A stretch of 64,000 bases of DNA from Lumbricus rubellus (GCA_945859605.1 OX243828.1:23291109-23355108); one strand, 5' to 3'; positions 44,766-56,311 are shown, counted from the stretch's first letter. Notes: generated by a model not told the origin, from the letters alone. A program made the numbers and translations.

Positions 44766-45150
44766 TTGTCTCTGTCTCTGTCTGTTTGTTTGTCTGTGTC
44801 TGTCTGTCTGCTTGTCTGTCTGTGTCTGTCTGAACTTCTAGTTGTTTATATCAGACAGAGATCGAGATGGGTAAAGAGGCAAAGAGAGACGTACCGAGAG
44901 ACATAGGTAAGTCTGTCTGTCTGTCTGCTTGTCTGTCTGTCTGTTTGTCTGTCTCTTTCTATGTCTCTCAGACAGAGGTTGAGAATGGTGAAGAGAAAGA
45001 GAGACATGCACAAGAGAGACCTGGTGCACAAAGAGAGAGAGACACATAGATGGACAGTCTATCTGTCTTCCTGTCAGTTTGTCTGTCTGTCTGCCTCTAT
45101 CTGCTCCGTCCGTCTGTCTGTCTGTCTCTCTGTCCGTCCATTTCGATTCC
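44766..45150. repeat. (CTGT)n and (CAGA)n repeats in opposite orientation
   Basis: TGTCTGTCTG runs (44770-44835, 44908-44965, 45058-45135) alternate with GAGACAGA-type segments. Confidence 0.93.
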
Positions 45151-46139
45151 GCTGTCTCTCATTTCTCCCTCCAGGACGGTTGGTTGCCTCACAAAGAAAG
45201 AAACCTGGTGCTTTTTGAGTTGCTAAACGCATTGATGATGCCCGATAGCCACGAGCCTCCGCCGCCGCCGCCGCTCCAGGGCTTTTTCATCGTCCGCGGG
45301 GAGTGAGGAGGAGGAGGAGGAGGAGGAGGAGGAGGGAGGAGGAGGAGAAGGCTGGGCCAACTCAAGTAACCGATCGGAAATAACAGCTGGCATAATAGGC
45401 CGCCGAGGGATACACGGCGGTGGCGGTGGCAAGCCATGCCTATACGACGGGCGATCCACCTAGTTTCGCGCCGCAGAAGATTCACAAGCCAGGCAGGTAC
45501 CTGCCCGGCAAAAAAGAGCCACCCCTTCCCCCTTCACCCCCTCTCCTCCCTCCCCAACCCCCATCATCGTCCCACCATGAGCCGAACTCGATCAAAACAA
45601 CTGCCAGCAATCCTATTCGGCTGCGTAATTAGTTAATAACTGCCCACACACACACACACAGGCAGACACACACACAGGCAGACACGTAGGCAGGCCTAAC
45701 GGCAAAATGTGACCAATCACGGCGAGCACATCATTTTTATCATCATCATCATCAACATATGACTAAATAAATGACACGCTGCTGTGACTGCCAATGATGA
45801 TGTACCACTTCGCAGCTAGTTAGAATTTAACGGTTGACCTTTATGCGTCTGAATTACTGCCGAGAGAGAGATAGAGTCAGACAGACAGAGAAGGATAGAG
45901 ACAGAGAGACAGACAGGGAGAGAGAGAGTCGTGTCTCGCATATTGTTAACTGGATCCCGTGATAAAACATATCCAGTCGGCTATCAGTGGTTTCATCATG
46001 TTACCGATAGGTAGCAGGGGAGGGGCATACATGTTAGACACCGTGTGGTCTATCAACCAATCAACCAATAGGATGTCCAATTGTCCATGAGCCTCTGCAA
46101 CCAAGTACTTACCCTTTCTTGTGGCGACTAAACAGAATA
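45151..46139. other. Intronic GC-rich patch and unique sequence
   Basis: A (CCG)n run lies at 45258-45275 and a (GGA)n run at 45307-45350. Unique sequence follows, with a (CAGA)n remnant at 45860-45930. No gene is supported. Confidence 0.45.
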
Positions 46140-46141
46140 TA

Positions 46142-47095
46142 CACTGTGTCCGGAAAAAAAGGGACCCATTTTGAAAATATGAAAATAAATAGTAAATATT
46201 CATCGATTTTTACAATTTAAAAACCATTTTAATCCTGACATATTTGTCTAACATTGGTGAAAATATAAAAGTTCTAGTCACAATGATGACGTCATAATGA
46301 CGTCATTTGAACTAAAGTTCATTTAGCCGGTTTCATGCATGGTTTCGATTGGTATATTGGCTTTTGGTAAAACGGAAATCCATTTAATAGAACCAGGAGT
46401 GAAAATAAATGCAGCTTATTAGAGGGATTGTCTGCTCTATAAAAAAAAGTGGTGCCTGTTATCCGGGAATATTCGGAACAACAGCCTACACATTTCAACA
46501 AAATAGCGCTTCAGCGCACTGAGTTCGTCAATCTGTTGAACTGTTGACTAAGGAGATTCAGATTTAATTCCTCTTAATATTTGGCCGCTAAACGGCCGCC
46601 TGCTCAAATCCCGCTGACAATAAGAGTTGGAGACTGATGGAGGAGAAGGTGTACAACACAAGGATCAGAGACATTGAAGAACTCCATGAGCGAATTGTTA
46701 ATGCCTGCTGGGGAGGACTTTGATACGCTGGTTATCGATGCTGCTGTTGGCTATTAGCGCGACCGTTTTGAAGCTTACGTTGAGGCCAAAGGTGTACACT
46801 TTGACCACAAATTAATTCAGATATAAAACTAAAATTAACTTACATTTATTATTGATAAATTACATCATGAAAATATTGAAATTTTTGTTGATTTTGCGCA
46901 TTTATCTCTTAAATTTGACTTTTTGTGCAAATGACGTCATCATGACGTCATTATTTGGACTGGAACTTTTATATTTTCACAATTGTTAGAGAAATATGTT
47001 AGGATAAAAACGGTCTTTGAATTGTGAAAATCGATTAATATTTACTATTTATTTTCATATTTACAAAATGGGTCCCTTTTTTTCCGGACACAGTG
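46142..47095. mobile_element. Tc1/mariner-type element with long inverted repeats
   Basis: Inverted termini of about 170 bp start with CACTGTGTCCGGAAAAAAAG, with few mismatches between arms, and are flanked by the TA target duplication (46140-46141, 47096-47097). Each arm ends internally in a pair of TGACGTCA palindromes (46287, 46298; 46932, 46943). The 600-bp core holds only the end of a transposase. Confidence 0.9.
46560..46815 (+). pseudogene. Remnant of a mariner-like transposase C-terminus
   Basis: Reading frames in pieces show DLIPLN (the region around the third catalytic aspartate of the DDD/D family), VYNTRIRDIEELHERIVNAC and, after a frameshift near 46720, EDFDTLVIDAAVGY, a stop, then RDRFEAYVEAKGVHFDHK. 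The motif order is that of mariner/IS630 transposases. The N-terminal HTH and the first two aspartates are deleted, and the frame is broken, so it is dead. Confidence 0.82.
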
Positions 47096-47310
47096 TATAT
47101 ATAATTATGTATATGTATGATTATGTATATATAAAAAATATATGAATATGCATATATATGATTCTGTATATATGTGAGTAATTGTATGTATATATATATA
47201 TATATATATACATATATATATGTGTGTGTGTGTATGTGATTATGTGTATATATATATGATTACGTATGTATGTAATAATGTATGTATGTATTTATGTATG
47301 TATATTATAT
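47096..47310. repeat. (AT)n / (GT)n microsatellite next to mariner end
   Basis: Starts directly at the TA duplication of the mariner element. Confidence 0.93.
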
Positions 47311-47405
47311 TACAAGAGACAGCGTTTCAATATCCGTTGTCACTCTTTCACTCTCAGTGAAACCCAAGAATCAATTACACTACAATTTTATAACTTTCTT
47401 CCATT

Positions 47406-47500
47406 GTGGGTCTTGGTGGTGTAGTGGTGGGTTCGGTGCCTTGAAGCCGGAAGGTTGCGGGTTCGAATCCACCTCAAGCGGCCGCCGAGGGACCCTGAGA
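47406..47500 (+). mobile_element. SINE head fragment, 3' truncated
   Basis: A very well preserved tRNA-like head: A box TGGTGTAGTGG and B box GGTTCGAATCC, with no body or tail after 'gggaccctgagaaatg'. Confidence 0.85.
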
Positions 47501-47999
47501 AATGTAATTAGCACTCAGACTTTCTGAGCACCTTACCACCTCAGCTGTAGGCTATGCACATTTGGCAGGCATTTCGTTTAGAGAACATCTGGCTTATAAA
47601 AATACTGCAAACTGCACAATGAATTCAAAACATAGTAGACACCAGGTAACAGTGATCAAAAAACAGATCAGGTACATATACAACAATTAATTAGTAAGAT
47701 CCTTTCTTTGCTCTTCCAAGCAAAAACAACAGAACACTTAAATTAAAGTGTATTTACAATAACACACAAGTGTAGATGTCCAGGTATAATACTGGAACAA
47801 TAAGAAGAAAGGGAGAAGATGAAAGAAGAAGAAAAGAACATCAGTCCCCTATTTCAATGAGGTTTGCATAATTGCCCATCGTCCATGGTATCTTGCTTGC
47901 CTGCACATCAACAACCCAACATCAAATTCATCCAATAGATGGGTCATCTTCTACCTGTATCAATCTTCCTCTTATCCGTCATATCTACCACCATACATA
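47501..47999. other. Intronic sequence
   Basis: Nothing recognised. Confidence 0.5.
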
Positions 48000-48180
48000 C
48001 GTAGCTATACATACACAATACACACACATACAGACATACGTATACATACATACATACATACACACATACATACATACACACATACATGTATATTGTATAC
48101 ATGTATACATGTATACATACACACATGCACACATACATGCATACATACCTACGTACATACATACATTCGTACATACATAC
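48000..48180. repeat. (ACAT)n microsatellite
   Basis: CATACATACACACATACA-type units. Confidence 0.94.
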
Positions 48181-48835
48181 AAATTCTTAGCAGCTTTAAC
48201 TATATCAGTATACCCCTCATAGTATAAATTATTCTGAAAACAATTCTTCTGAATAACTAGCTATTGAAGGGAAACATCAACCCCAACCCCCCGCTCTCCC
48301 CTCCCCACCCCAGACAGGTGACAGATGAGGACACAACGCTCCACAGCCGATTCAGCCCCATCATATTTCAAACTCATCAGTGCAACGACAACGACAACGA
48401 CAACGATGATGGTGAATATTATTTTTAGGTTTCGCCGGCCATCCGACGAATTCATATGACGTGAATCGGGCATTTCTCTTATTATATATAGATTATCCCT
48501 GGGACACACCGATTTATCTCGGCCAATTGGGAGCTAGGACAGACTCGAGTGCTCTACAAATAGAGCTAAAGAAAGAAAAATAGGACGCCGAGACTAGCAG
48601 CATCAGCAGTAGCAGCAGCAGCAGCAGAAGAAGAAGCCGTAGCTGCTGCTGCAGCTGCTGCTGATGAGGAACTCAATGCAGCAGCAGCAGGATCAAAGAA
48701 AAGCCGGGCTGCTGCTGCTGCAGTTTCCCGTCGTCTCCATCTTACCGAATTGTGATTCTGTGCTAATAACGCTTAGGTCTGGATGGCATGGGGACGACAG
48801 ATCGGCCGGAGGAGCTCAAAGCACGCCGGAAGGAT
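48181..48835. other. Intronic sequence with (CAG)n
   Basis: An AGCAGCAGCAG/GCTGCTGCTG cluster at 48600-48720 contains both orientations and could fold. GATCAAAG lies at 48691-48698. No gene. Confidence 0.5.
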
Positions 48836-48839
48836 GGAT

Positions 48840-49470
48840 GGATGGATGCAGGAAGTACGTCATGACTCTATCCAAGAATACTCCCAAGAGATGTCGCTAC
48901 CTGCTATTCCTACCTGAACATGGAACTGAGTGGAAGAGGAGCAGTCCTCTGGGCCAGTTGGAGAGGCAGGCTCAGGCAGCCAACCATAGGTGATTAGGTA
49001 TGCCTCTTTCACTCTTTCCAAGAAAACCCCCAAAGGATGTCGCTACCTGCTACTCCTACCGAACATGGAACTGAGAAGAAGGGCACAGTCCTTTAAGTCA
49101 GTCTGAGATATTTGGACTGGACGACTAAAAAAACAGGTCACCAGCTTTTTTGGCAGACAAGATGGTATCCTTTTCCCGAAATTTCGACCAGATGACAAAA
49201 AAAACCGAAAGGTCATCAACTTTTTGGCGGATACAAAAGAAACATTTTCCAGACCCAAGAACAAGAATTTTTGCCCCCCCCCCCTCCGTCCAAAGTTTCT
49301 GTATCCGCCCCTGGGCAGACTCAGGCAGCCATCTATGGGTATGCGTCTTTCGCTCTTTCCAAGAAGACCCCCAAGGGACATCACTACCTGCTACTCCGAC
49401 CTGAACACGGAAGAAGTGGAGAAGTCCCAGAAGCCAGTCTGAGAGACAGGCTCAGGCAGCAATGGGTATG
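48840..49470. repeat. Three related 120-bp segments, one split by an insertion
   Basis: Segments at about 48850-48990, 49005-49105 and 49335-49465 share tccaagaa, gtcgctacctgctactcc, ctgaacatgg and aggctcaggcagc. The second and third are separated by about 220 bp (49110-49330). This spacer is rich in gacaaaaaaaaccg words, ends in ccgcccctg and resembles the MITE at 398-650. The segments are open in one frame (PKRCRYLLFLPEHGTEW-like), but no known protein is recognised. Confidence 0.6.
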
Positions 49471-50360
49471 AAGTGCCAGTGTTTTCATTAATTCTTAGCC
49501 TCGGCATATAACGACAAGTGTCCAGGCTACTCCCCCGCAATTTTTTTAACCCAAGACAAAAAAATGCCCCCCTCCCCTTAAAAAATGTCTGCATCCGCCC
49601 CTGCATGCCTAACCACACATATATACTCAACTAAATCAGTAACCAAGCAGCCCAAGCTGACCCAAACAACCAAGTGCTCAGAGTTGACGAAATGTTTGGG
49701 CATTTACATGACATCAACATCTATCCAATACAGAAAATAAAACATGGCAGACAGATTGACAGCCATATACCCACAGAAAAAATGTTTAAATCTTCGGTCA
49801 CTTTGAAGCCGAGAAAGATCCGAAAAAACGACGACGTAAAAATCCGGACAAAGTTTCAGGCATAACAGAAACCGGACCTGTAACATCACACACATCAAAG
49901 CGGTTCCCTCGCTCGCAAGTGACATCATGAGCGACAAGTCTAAGAAGATAGCGAGCGCACCAACAAAAACTCGCGCCGAAAACACTAGATGGATATCTCC
50001 ACTGAAAAAACAAACTTAGACAGTTGTCATCAAGATAAGAAGCTAGAGCACTGATGTGATTTTCAACATTCGGAAACCACGCACCACAGAACGCACATTC
50101 GCTCACCGACAGTGCGTCTCTCCACAGTGCGTCTTTCGACAGTGCGTCTCTCAACGCGGTCGGAAATCTCTGGAGATTTGATTTGATTTCGGATCTGATA
50201 AGGATTCTGTTTTCGTAATCAAAATCCTTGATTTTTCCGACATCTTACAGTGATTCCTATCAGAGTTTGCCTTGCTAGTTATTCCTATTCCATCATTTCT
50301 AACATCGATACTTAATGTGGGATTGCTCCGTCAGATCTGCCAGATACTGTAGTCATAAGT
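49471..50360. other. Intronic sequence
   Basis: A second ccgcccctg end lies near 49595-49604. Unique sequence follows, with GTGCGTCT repeated three times at 50111-50150. No gene is supported. Confidence 0.4.
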
Positions 50361-50368
50361 GCACACAT

Positions 50369-51316
50369 TAGAGAGTGACACGGGGACAGAAATGTGTCCC
50401 CATTCCCTCCCCGCATTTGCAGTTTTAACCCCATCCCCTCCCGTTCCCGCAGAACCCGTCCCCATCCCCACCCCATCCCCGTAACCCTCATCCCCATCCC
50501 CTCACCATCCCCATATGACGGATGTTTGTCCCCGCAATGTCCCCGCATCTTAAATTGACAAAATATAAACATTAGCATCGTCTTAAATTGACATAATTAG
50601 GCTATATAGACATTACCATCGTCATTAGTAGCATTATTATGAAATGGTTGTGTCAAACGCTAAAAACGCTGCATATGTTTTTGTTTTTTTGTTCTTGGTC
50701 ACATGGAACGACTTGCAATGCACCTAGGCCTATACCACTTGTCCCGTGTCGCGATTTCCACTTTAAGTAACCGCTGTATGTGCGATGCATCTAACATGGT
50801 CACAGCTGAACGAATCTTCGACCTCAACTTTATCAATATACACAAACTTTGCTTGTCTTCTGCATTTCGTAACTTAATGTAATTCTCGGACTTTTGGTGC
50901 CTTGCAATAAATTCTTGATTGGAACCTGCCCTATAGGCAGCTTCGAACATGAAAGAATCAAAGTAACCTATATATATATAGGCCTAGGCACTAAAGAACA
51001 ATAGAATATTATTACCAACGAGCTTGAACGAGGTCGCAGGAACGAGGTTTGATAGTACCGGTACTGTTCTAAGTAGGCTAAACCTAGCCTACTTCACGGT
51101 CACGGAACGCCTACGTAAATAGCAAAAAATCGACGAACCGTATCCATTACCGCGGTATTACCGCAGCTTCCATATCCATCCCCACGGTATTACCGTTCTA
51201 TGTATCCCCGTTACCGTGCTTTAACGCGGTTATATTTTAAAAATTGACCCCATTCCCGCGGTATTCCCGCGGTTACCGCGGATTTACCGCGGTAGCGGTT
51301 ACCGTGTCACTCTCTA
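50369..51316. mobile_element. hAT-type element, 948 bp, with 8-bp target duplication
   Basis: Perfect 15-bp inverted termini TAGAGAGTGACACGG are flanked by GCACACAT at 50361-50368 and 51317-51324. The left subterminal region is rich in CCCCATCCCCG words and the right in TACCGCGGTA words. One 84-codon minus-strand frame (50699-50950) has protein-like composition but no recognised hAT dimerisation or BED motif. Confidence 0.9.
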
Positions 51317-51489
51317 GCACACATAGCCCCTCGCGAATTACTTAAAATGTGCCATAATAAGTTACTGCATACAATACATACATAAACAATTAAACAACCA
51401 TAATATATACAGTACACACATAGAATCAAACATCGCAAGAAATTTTAGCGGAAACTTGGAATTGGTGGAAAAGTGTGAATCTTGCTTAC

Positions 51490-51590
51490 CGGACTGCTGA
51501 CTAGTGTCGGTCCATTTGAATACGGATATGGCGGAATTAGAGGGTAGCCGAATGGTAACCTCTCCGGAATTGGATATTCCGGCAGTTTGG
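51490..51590 (-). CDS. TCF/LEF: TCF/LEF exon with the PYPYSNG motif
   Basis: This 101-bp exon lies between acceptor ...tcttttgcag and donor AGTCCG|gtaagc. In the frame demanded by the next exon it encodes KLPEYPIPERLPFGYPLIPP and YPYSNGPTLVSSP. This matches the region after the beta-catenin-binding domain that reads PPYPGYPFIM and PYLPNGSLSPT in human TCF7L2. It begins with two bases of a split codon and ends on a codon boundary, exactly as the GGT start of 21148-21268 needs. A longer open stretch in another frame is a shadow. The next downstream intron is 30.2 kb. Confidence 0.85.
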
Positions 51591-53084
51591 CTGCAAAAGA
51601 AAAACCATATACGTTTAAATTCTGCTAACAATCACTATACACAAATGAAAAATCTAACTGTTCTACAATACCAAAGATACGTTAATTTAACTAAATTTAC
51701 AATGAAATAATAACCGCCATCACAATGCATCAACTGAAGGAAATTCAGTTCAAGAGCCAACTTTTAATTAAGCAAATGAAGGGAAATTCGCAACTAACAA
51801 AGTAATTATAGATAATCGATGGAAGAATGTAGAGAGAAAGTCACGATGAAGACCAAGAATAATGTCATTGAACTGGGGGATGAAGGAAGGTTACGGTCCG
51901 CTAAAGAGGGCTGGACAACGAAAAGAATGGCAACATTGGAAGTGTGAACTTGCCTAAAACGGCAGATAACAATACTATTAAGGAAGAACATTGACCTTGC
52001 AACTTGTATGCCATTGAACTAAGCCTTCTTCATGATGATGATGGAAATATGGATGACATTATATTGCACCGCTATCACATATGTAATGTAAACATTAATT
52101 TCTATAGCAAAAACAACACTCTTCGCCAGTAGCTGTATATCCTATATTAGGCAGAATTTTATTTTACGCTTCCTTGGTCGTCAGATGACTTTCAAAAATA
52201 ATTCATTACGATTTCAATAATCACCAGGTCACCAGGAAGAAAAATGCGTTGAAAACCATATCAAGTGGTACCAGCTATCCAGCCATACGTCTCACCGCCT
52301 GATAGTTCCAATATCGTACAATGGTACAGCAACATTCTACAATTTATGCTCACACTTCACCCTCCCCCCACACCCCCCCCCCCGATGTCACAGGTTCCCG
52401 AGAGTCTGGTCGGGTGCCAGACACGTGGATATCACCTGTAAGCCTCCGTAACGAACGGAGGAACCTAACCCCGTAGAAACAATATCCGATAGTCCGACGC
52501 GCGTATATATCCAATGACCGGCCTGGGTCAGATAAAAAAATCCGTGACGGTAATAAATCAGGTCAAGACCTGCAGAACCCAAAAGGTCCGACACCCTTTT
52601 AAGAGTCTAGTATATCGATCCTCCCCTGCCCCTCAGCCCCCCCCCCCAACCAACTTCACAACCTCTCGCCTGATCAGCAGCATCAATCAAGATGTACAGA
52701 ATGACAGATACATCTGATCTGTAAGCGGCCGCGGCCATTGACGATTAACACACCGGCGGCCGTGGCGGAATTAGGTAAGGCACGGTAATAATATGGCATT
52801 CAGATTGATCCCTCGGTAAATATATCTTTCAGACGCGATACACAGTGGGTCGGTGTGTTATAACACAATCGCGAACAGCTGCGGGAGGGGCGGGGGTGGG
52901 TGGGGGTACTGTACCCTGACATGAGGTCAATCCACAATGTCAATTCACGCTGTGGCAGACTTTGACACACGAGAATCCATGGTGCGAGATCACTTTGCCG
53001 TACAACCAAACAGTTTTGTCTAATCGTGAATCAAATAAAAAAAATAAAGTTCTAGTATAGTAGTAGAAGAAGATGTGGCATCGT
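51591..53084 (-). other. TCF/LEF intron upstream of exon 51490-51590
   Basis: Expected to lead to the N-terminal exons. I see none with a TCF-like reading frame. A C-rich run (52365-52384) and a GC-rich low-repeat patch (52390-53000) are present. Confidence 0.5.
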
Positions 53085-53640
53085 AGTAACATCAAATAAG
53101 TGGCGCTATATAAATCTCCATGATGAATTGATCATGCAACAGTGTCCAACAGATTATTCGCAGATGCTGTTTCAAGATTGAAGAAAAAATCACTAATCAA
53201 CTACTGTGCCCAGAATACTCTTGATGTTCACTCTTCTAGCACACGCAACAGACAGGGGGAAGGGGGTTGGGGGGGGGGGGGGGTTGCGTAGCGTAATCAT
53301 GGACCATCAGACCAGTGGTGTAGCAATAGGTTGTGCAGCCTGTGCTGCCCCCCGGCTGGGGAGGGTTCCCGGCGTTCAGAGTGAATTCAATTCTAATTCA
53401 TTTTTCTCTTTTATTATTATTATTATTATTAAATAAATTTATAACGCGTGCAAGGTCACACTGAAATGTGAATCTGAGGCGCGGAAAAGTTTTATACAGA
53501 TAAACAGGAGAAAAAAATTAAAATTGTTTTAAAAAGTCAATTTTTATTTAATTTCTGGTGCTAAATATGCAAATAGAGGCTATCGCAAAAGAGCTAGGGT
53601 CTGCTAGGCGAATCTTGAAGGGTGCTATAACAAGTACTCA
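53085..53640 (+). mobile_element. Two LINE/SINE tail remnants and a (TTA)n run
   Basis: gtggcgctatataaatctcc lies at 53100-53120, and cttgaagggtgctataacaa at 53613-53632. Both match the shared 3' tail. Between them are a poly-G run (53270-53283), a possible MITE end (ccagtggtgtagcaataggt, 53312) and a TTATTA run (53412-53431). Confidence 0.5.
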
Positions 53641-53885
53641 TACACACATTCCAAAATCAAGGCATCAGATAAAAGTCATGACAAGAGTTATATCCTCTTG
53701 GCTAAACAAAGAATTCTGTTGAGTCATCTTGGGTCAGTATGTGATGACATCCTCATCCTATTAAAACATCACTGTCTCCAGGCTTTGTAATTGAACCTCG
53801 ACATTAGTCTGAACATTCGGGTTTGTATGCATCTAATAGCCAGCCCTCCGGTTGTTTTGTATATGAGGCTATATTTGTCACTTGC
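53641..53885. other. Unique sequence
   Basis: Nothing recognised. Confidence 0.5.
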
Positions 53886-53889
53886 CCTT

Positions 53890-54272
53890 TGTAGGTCGGG
53901 AGAGGTCGCGGAGGAGGGAGACAGACAGGCAGACAGACACAGGGGAGACAAGAAACAGACAGATAGAACAAGAACAGAGATACACGCATAATGATATCGA
54001 GAAAGATGAACAGACAGACAGACAGAGACAGACAGAAAGACAGGAGATGAAAGAGACACACAGAGAGAGATAGAACCAAAAAACAGACACACACACAGAA
54101 TGACGCTGAGAAAGACCATAAAAGACGGAGAGAGAGAGAGATAGAGACAGACAGACGAACAGACAAAGACAGGGACAGAGAAGGCGTACAGAGAAAGAGA
54201 GAAATAAACTGACAGTAACAGCAGAGAAGCTGACAACTCTTGACACAAACGCATACAGACAGACAGATATAC

Positions 54273-54303
<31 letters not shown>

Positions 54304-54400
54304 TACATGTACAGTGACTTATGCATACAGACACAAACACAGAGACACAGACAGGGAGAGACACATACATACTTGAGAAGACAGACAGACAGACAAAGAG
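53890..54400. repeat. (CAGA)n-type degenerate repeat
   Basis: AGACAGACAGA and AGAGAGATAG units. The 224-codon minus-strand leucine/cysteine/serine frame is an artefact. Confidence 0.95.
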
Positions 54401-55292
54401 GGCACCTCAGAGGACAAACTTGGAGCAAGTCTGGCAGCAGCAACAGCGGCGGACCCGGCGTGTTTTGGCAGCGAGCTCCCGTGACATGGAAATAGTTTGA
54501 ATACCATATTACCTTCCTGCCCCCATTAGAGAGGCCTTGGGTGGGGGAGAGGAAGGGGAGAGGGAAGGCAAGGGGAGGGGAAAGAGAAGGGACAGGACAG
54601 GACAGGACTCAGAGAGATCATCGGCCATTAACACGATTACTACCATTTCCAACAATTCGAAACACTCTCATTTTATCACAGGCACACACACACAAACAGA
54701 CACAGACAGACAGACACACGCATATGCCTTTTTCCACCCTCCCTATGTTCGCTGGCAGGTCCTAGAACCAATGTGAGGATCCCCAATGAAGGAGGAGGAG
54801 GATGCCTATAGATGTCAGAACGAACAGCTGTGCACATATTTTAACAACTGACACATTTCTAACTGGTCATAATCACTTCTGCCATATAAATGTATGAATA
54901 CACACACTCCAATGTACACAATGCGTGCAAACAAAGCTGTGCTTTACTCATCATACCCTAGTTTAACTTTCAAGAGCTGGTCTCAAACACACACTATGCA
55001 TAACATTGAAAGAAATCATTCAGATTTAAAAATAACTATACGATTATATCATTATTATCAATGTTAATTATGATTATCATAATTAATTAATTATAGATAA
55101 TTGTTCACAATCGTTGATTATTATTAATTTATTAACTATAAATAACTATTATTTTATGTTATTGCAGTATCACTGTAATCGCCATTGCAATGCACATTTA
55201 TCATTATTATCATTATTTTTTTTTTTTTTACCCGAGGTATTTATGAACCCTCAGGTGTTCAAAATAATATCCGGAGATGGAAATGATGTTAC
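54401..55292. other. Intronic or upstream sequence
   Basis: A GGGGAGAGG tract lies at 54541-54600, and AT-rich sequence with TTAATTAATTA words at 55020-55140. Near 55231 cccgaggtatttatgaaccc appears, a word found again at 56393 on the far side of the next element. Confidence 0.45.
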
Positions 55293-56236
55293 GGGGTCAT
55301 TGCATAATTACGTAACGCTCGAGGGTGGGTGGGTGGGGTCATTGAAAACGTTACGAAACGTTACGAAGGTGGGTGGGTGGGGGAAGCTGAACGTTACGTA
55401 ACGCCTTGAAAAAAATTATTAATGAATATTAAATTGCCATCGAATGACACTTCAGACATTTTCTATGTGCACATGATGTGATCGAAGTTTAAACTTCGTG
55501 ACATTGATTTAAAACTTAACCGAAGTAAGCCTATTTATCTGAAAAAGATCCGGTAGTAGACATCAGCTACATGCCAGGTCAGTTCTGTTCTTCCGTTTGT
55601 GCGAACCGGAAACCGCTATTCGAATTGGTTGGATAGTTTTTCCAACGGAACAACGTGGCAGGCCTAATTCCCAATGAATTTCTGACATCGAAGAACCACT
55701 TTGAAGCATGTTTTACTTAGTGGACACTATCTAAACATTTAAAATTAATGCTCAGCAAAACTCGGCAATATTTCTATTAATAAGTGGGGCGCCTAGCCAA
55801 AGGAAATAAATAGGCCTATAGCTCCTCTTAATTTTGATTAATTAATTGTTAATGAGACATTTAGTCCATGAAACTTTTCAGCAGTGTAAAATTTTACTCT
55901 TGCGGTAAAATTAAGAAAATTGCAGTTCACGCATGACTGTTATTTATATAAATAAAACATTGTGTATATTTTAAGCCTAGTCTACTGTAAAATTATAATT
56001 AACATGTACGCTTATACTGTATTAAATTCGCTATGAAAATATGAATTAAGCCTATAGTTACGCGCTCACATAGGCGAATAATAGACCTAAATCTCAACTG
56101 ATTTTTCGTAGCAATCGTTACGTAACGCTGGGTAGGGTGGGTGGGTGGGTCAAGGCAAACGTTACGAAGCGTTACAGGGTGGGTGGGTGGGTCAAAAACG
56201 GTCATTTTCGTCGTTACGTAATTATGCAATGACCCC
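55293..56236. mobile_element. DNA transposon with 25-bp inverted ends and 3-bp duplication
   Basis: Perfect inverted termini begin GGGGTCATTGCATAATTACG (25 bp in all) and are flanked by TAC on both sides (55290-55292, 56237-56239), which fits PIF/Harbinger-like insertion. Both subterminal regions carry GTTACGTAACG palindromes and runs of GGGTGGGTGGG. No transposase is seen, so it is non-autonomous. Assignment to a superfamily is uncertain. Confidence 0.82.
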
Positions 56237-56249
56237 TACTCTGGAACGG

Positions 56250-56251
56250 CC

Positions 56252-56311
<60 letters not shown>

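Noticed and set aside
51362..51631. Longer open frame over the 51490-51590 exon (QTAGISNSGEV...)
   Set aside because: The splice sites and the phase of the next exon require a different frame, and that frame reads as TCF.
53769..54443. 224-codon leucine/cysteine/serine frame resembling a membrane protein
   Set aside because: It is the minus-strand translation of (CAGA)n repeats. The same peptide style appears at every CAGA block in the window.
54497..54545. Possible short minus-strand exon ending CAGGAAG|gtaata
   Set aside because: It is very short, set in low-complexity purine sequence, and does not read as TCF.
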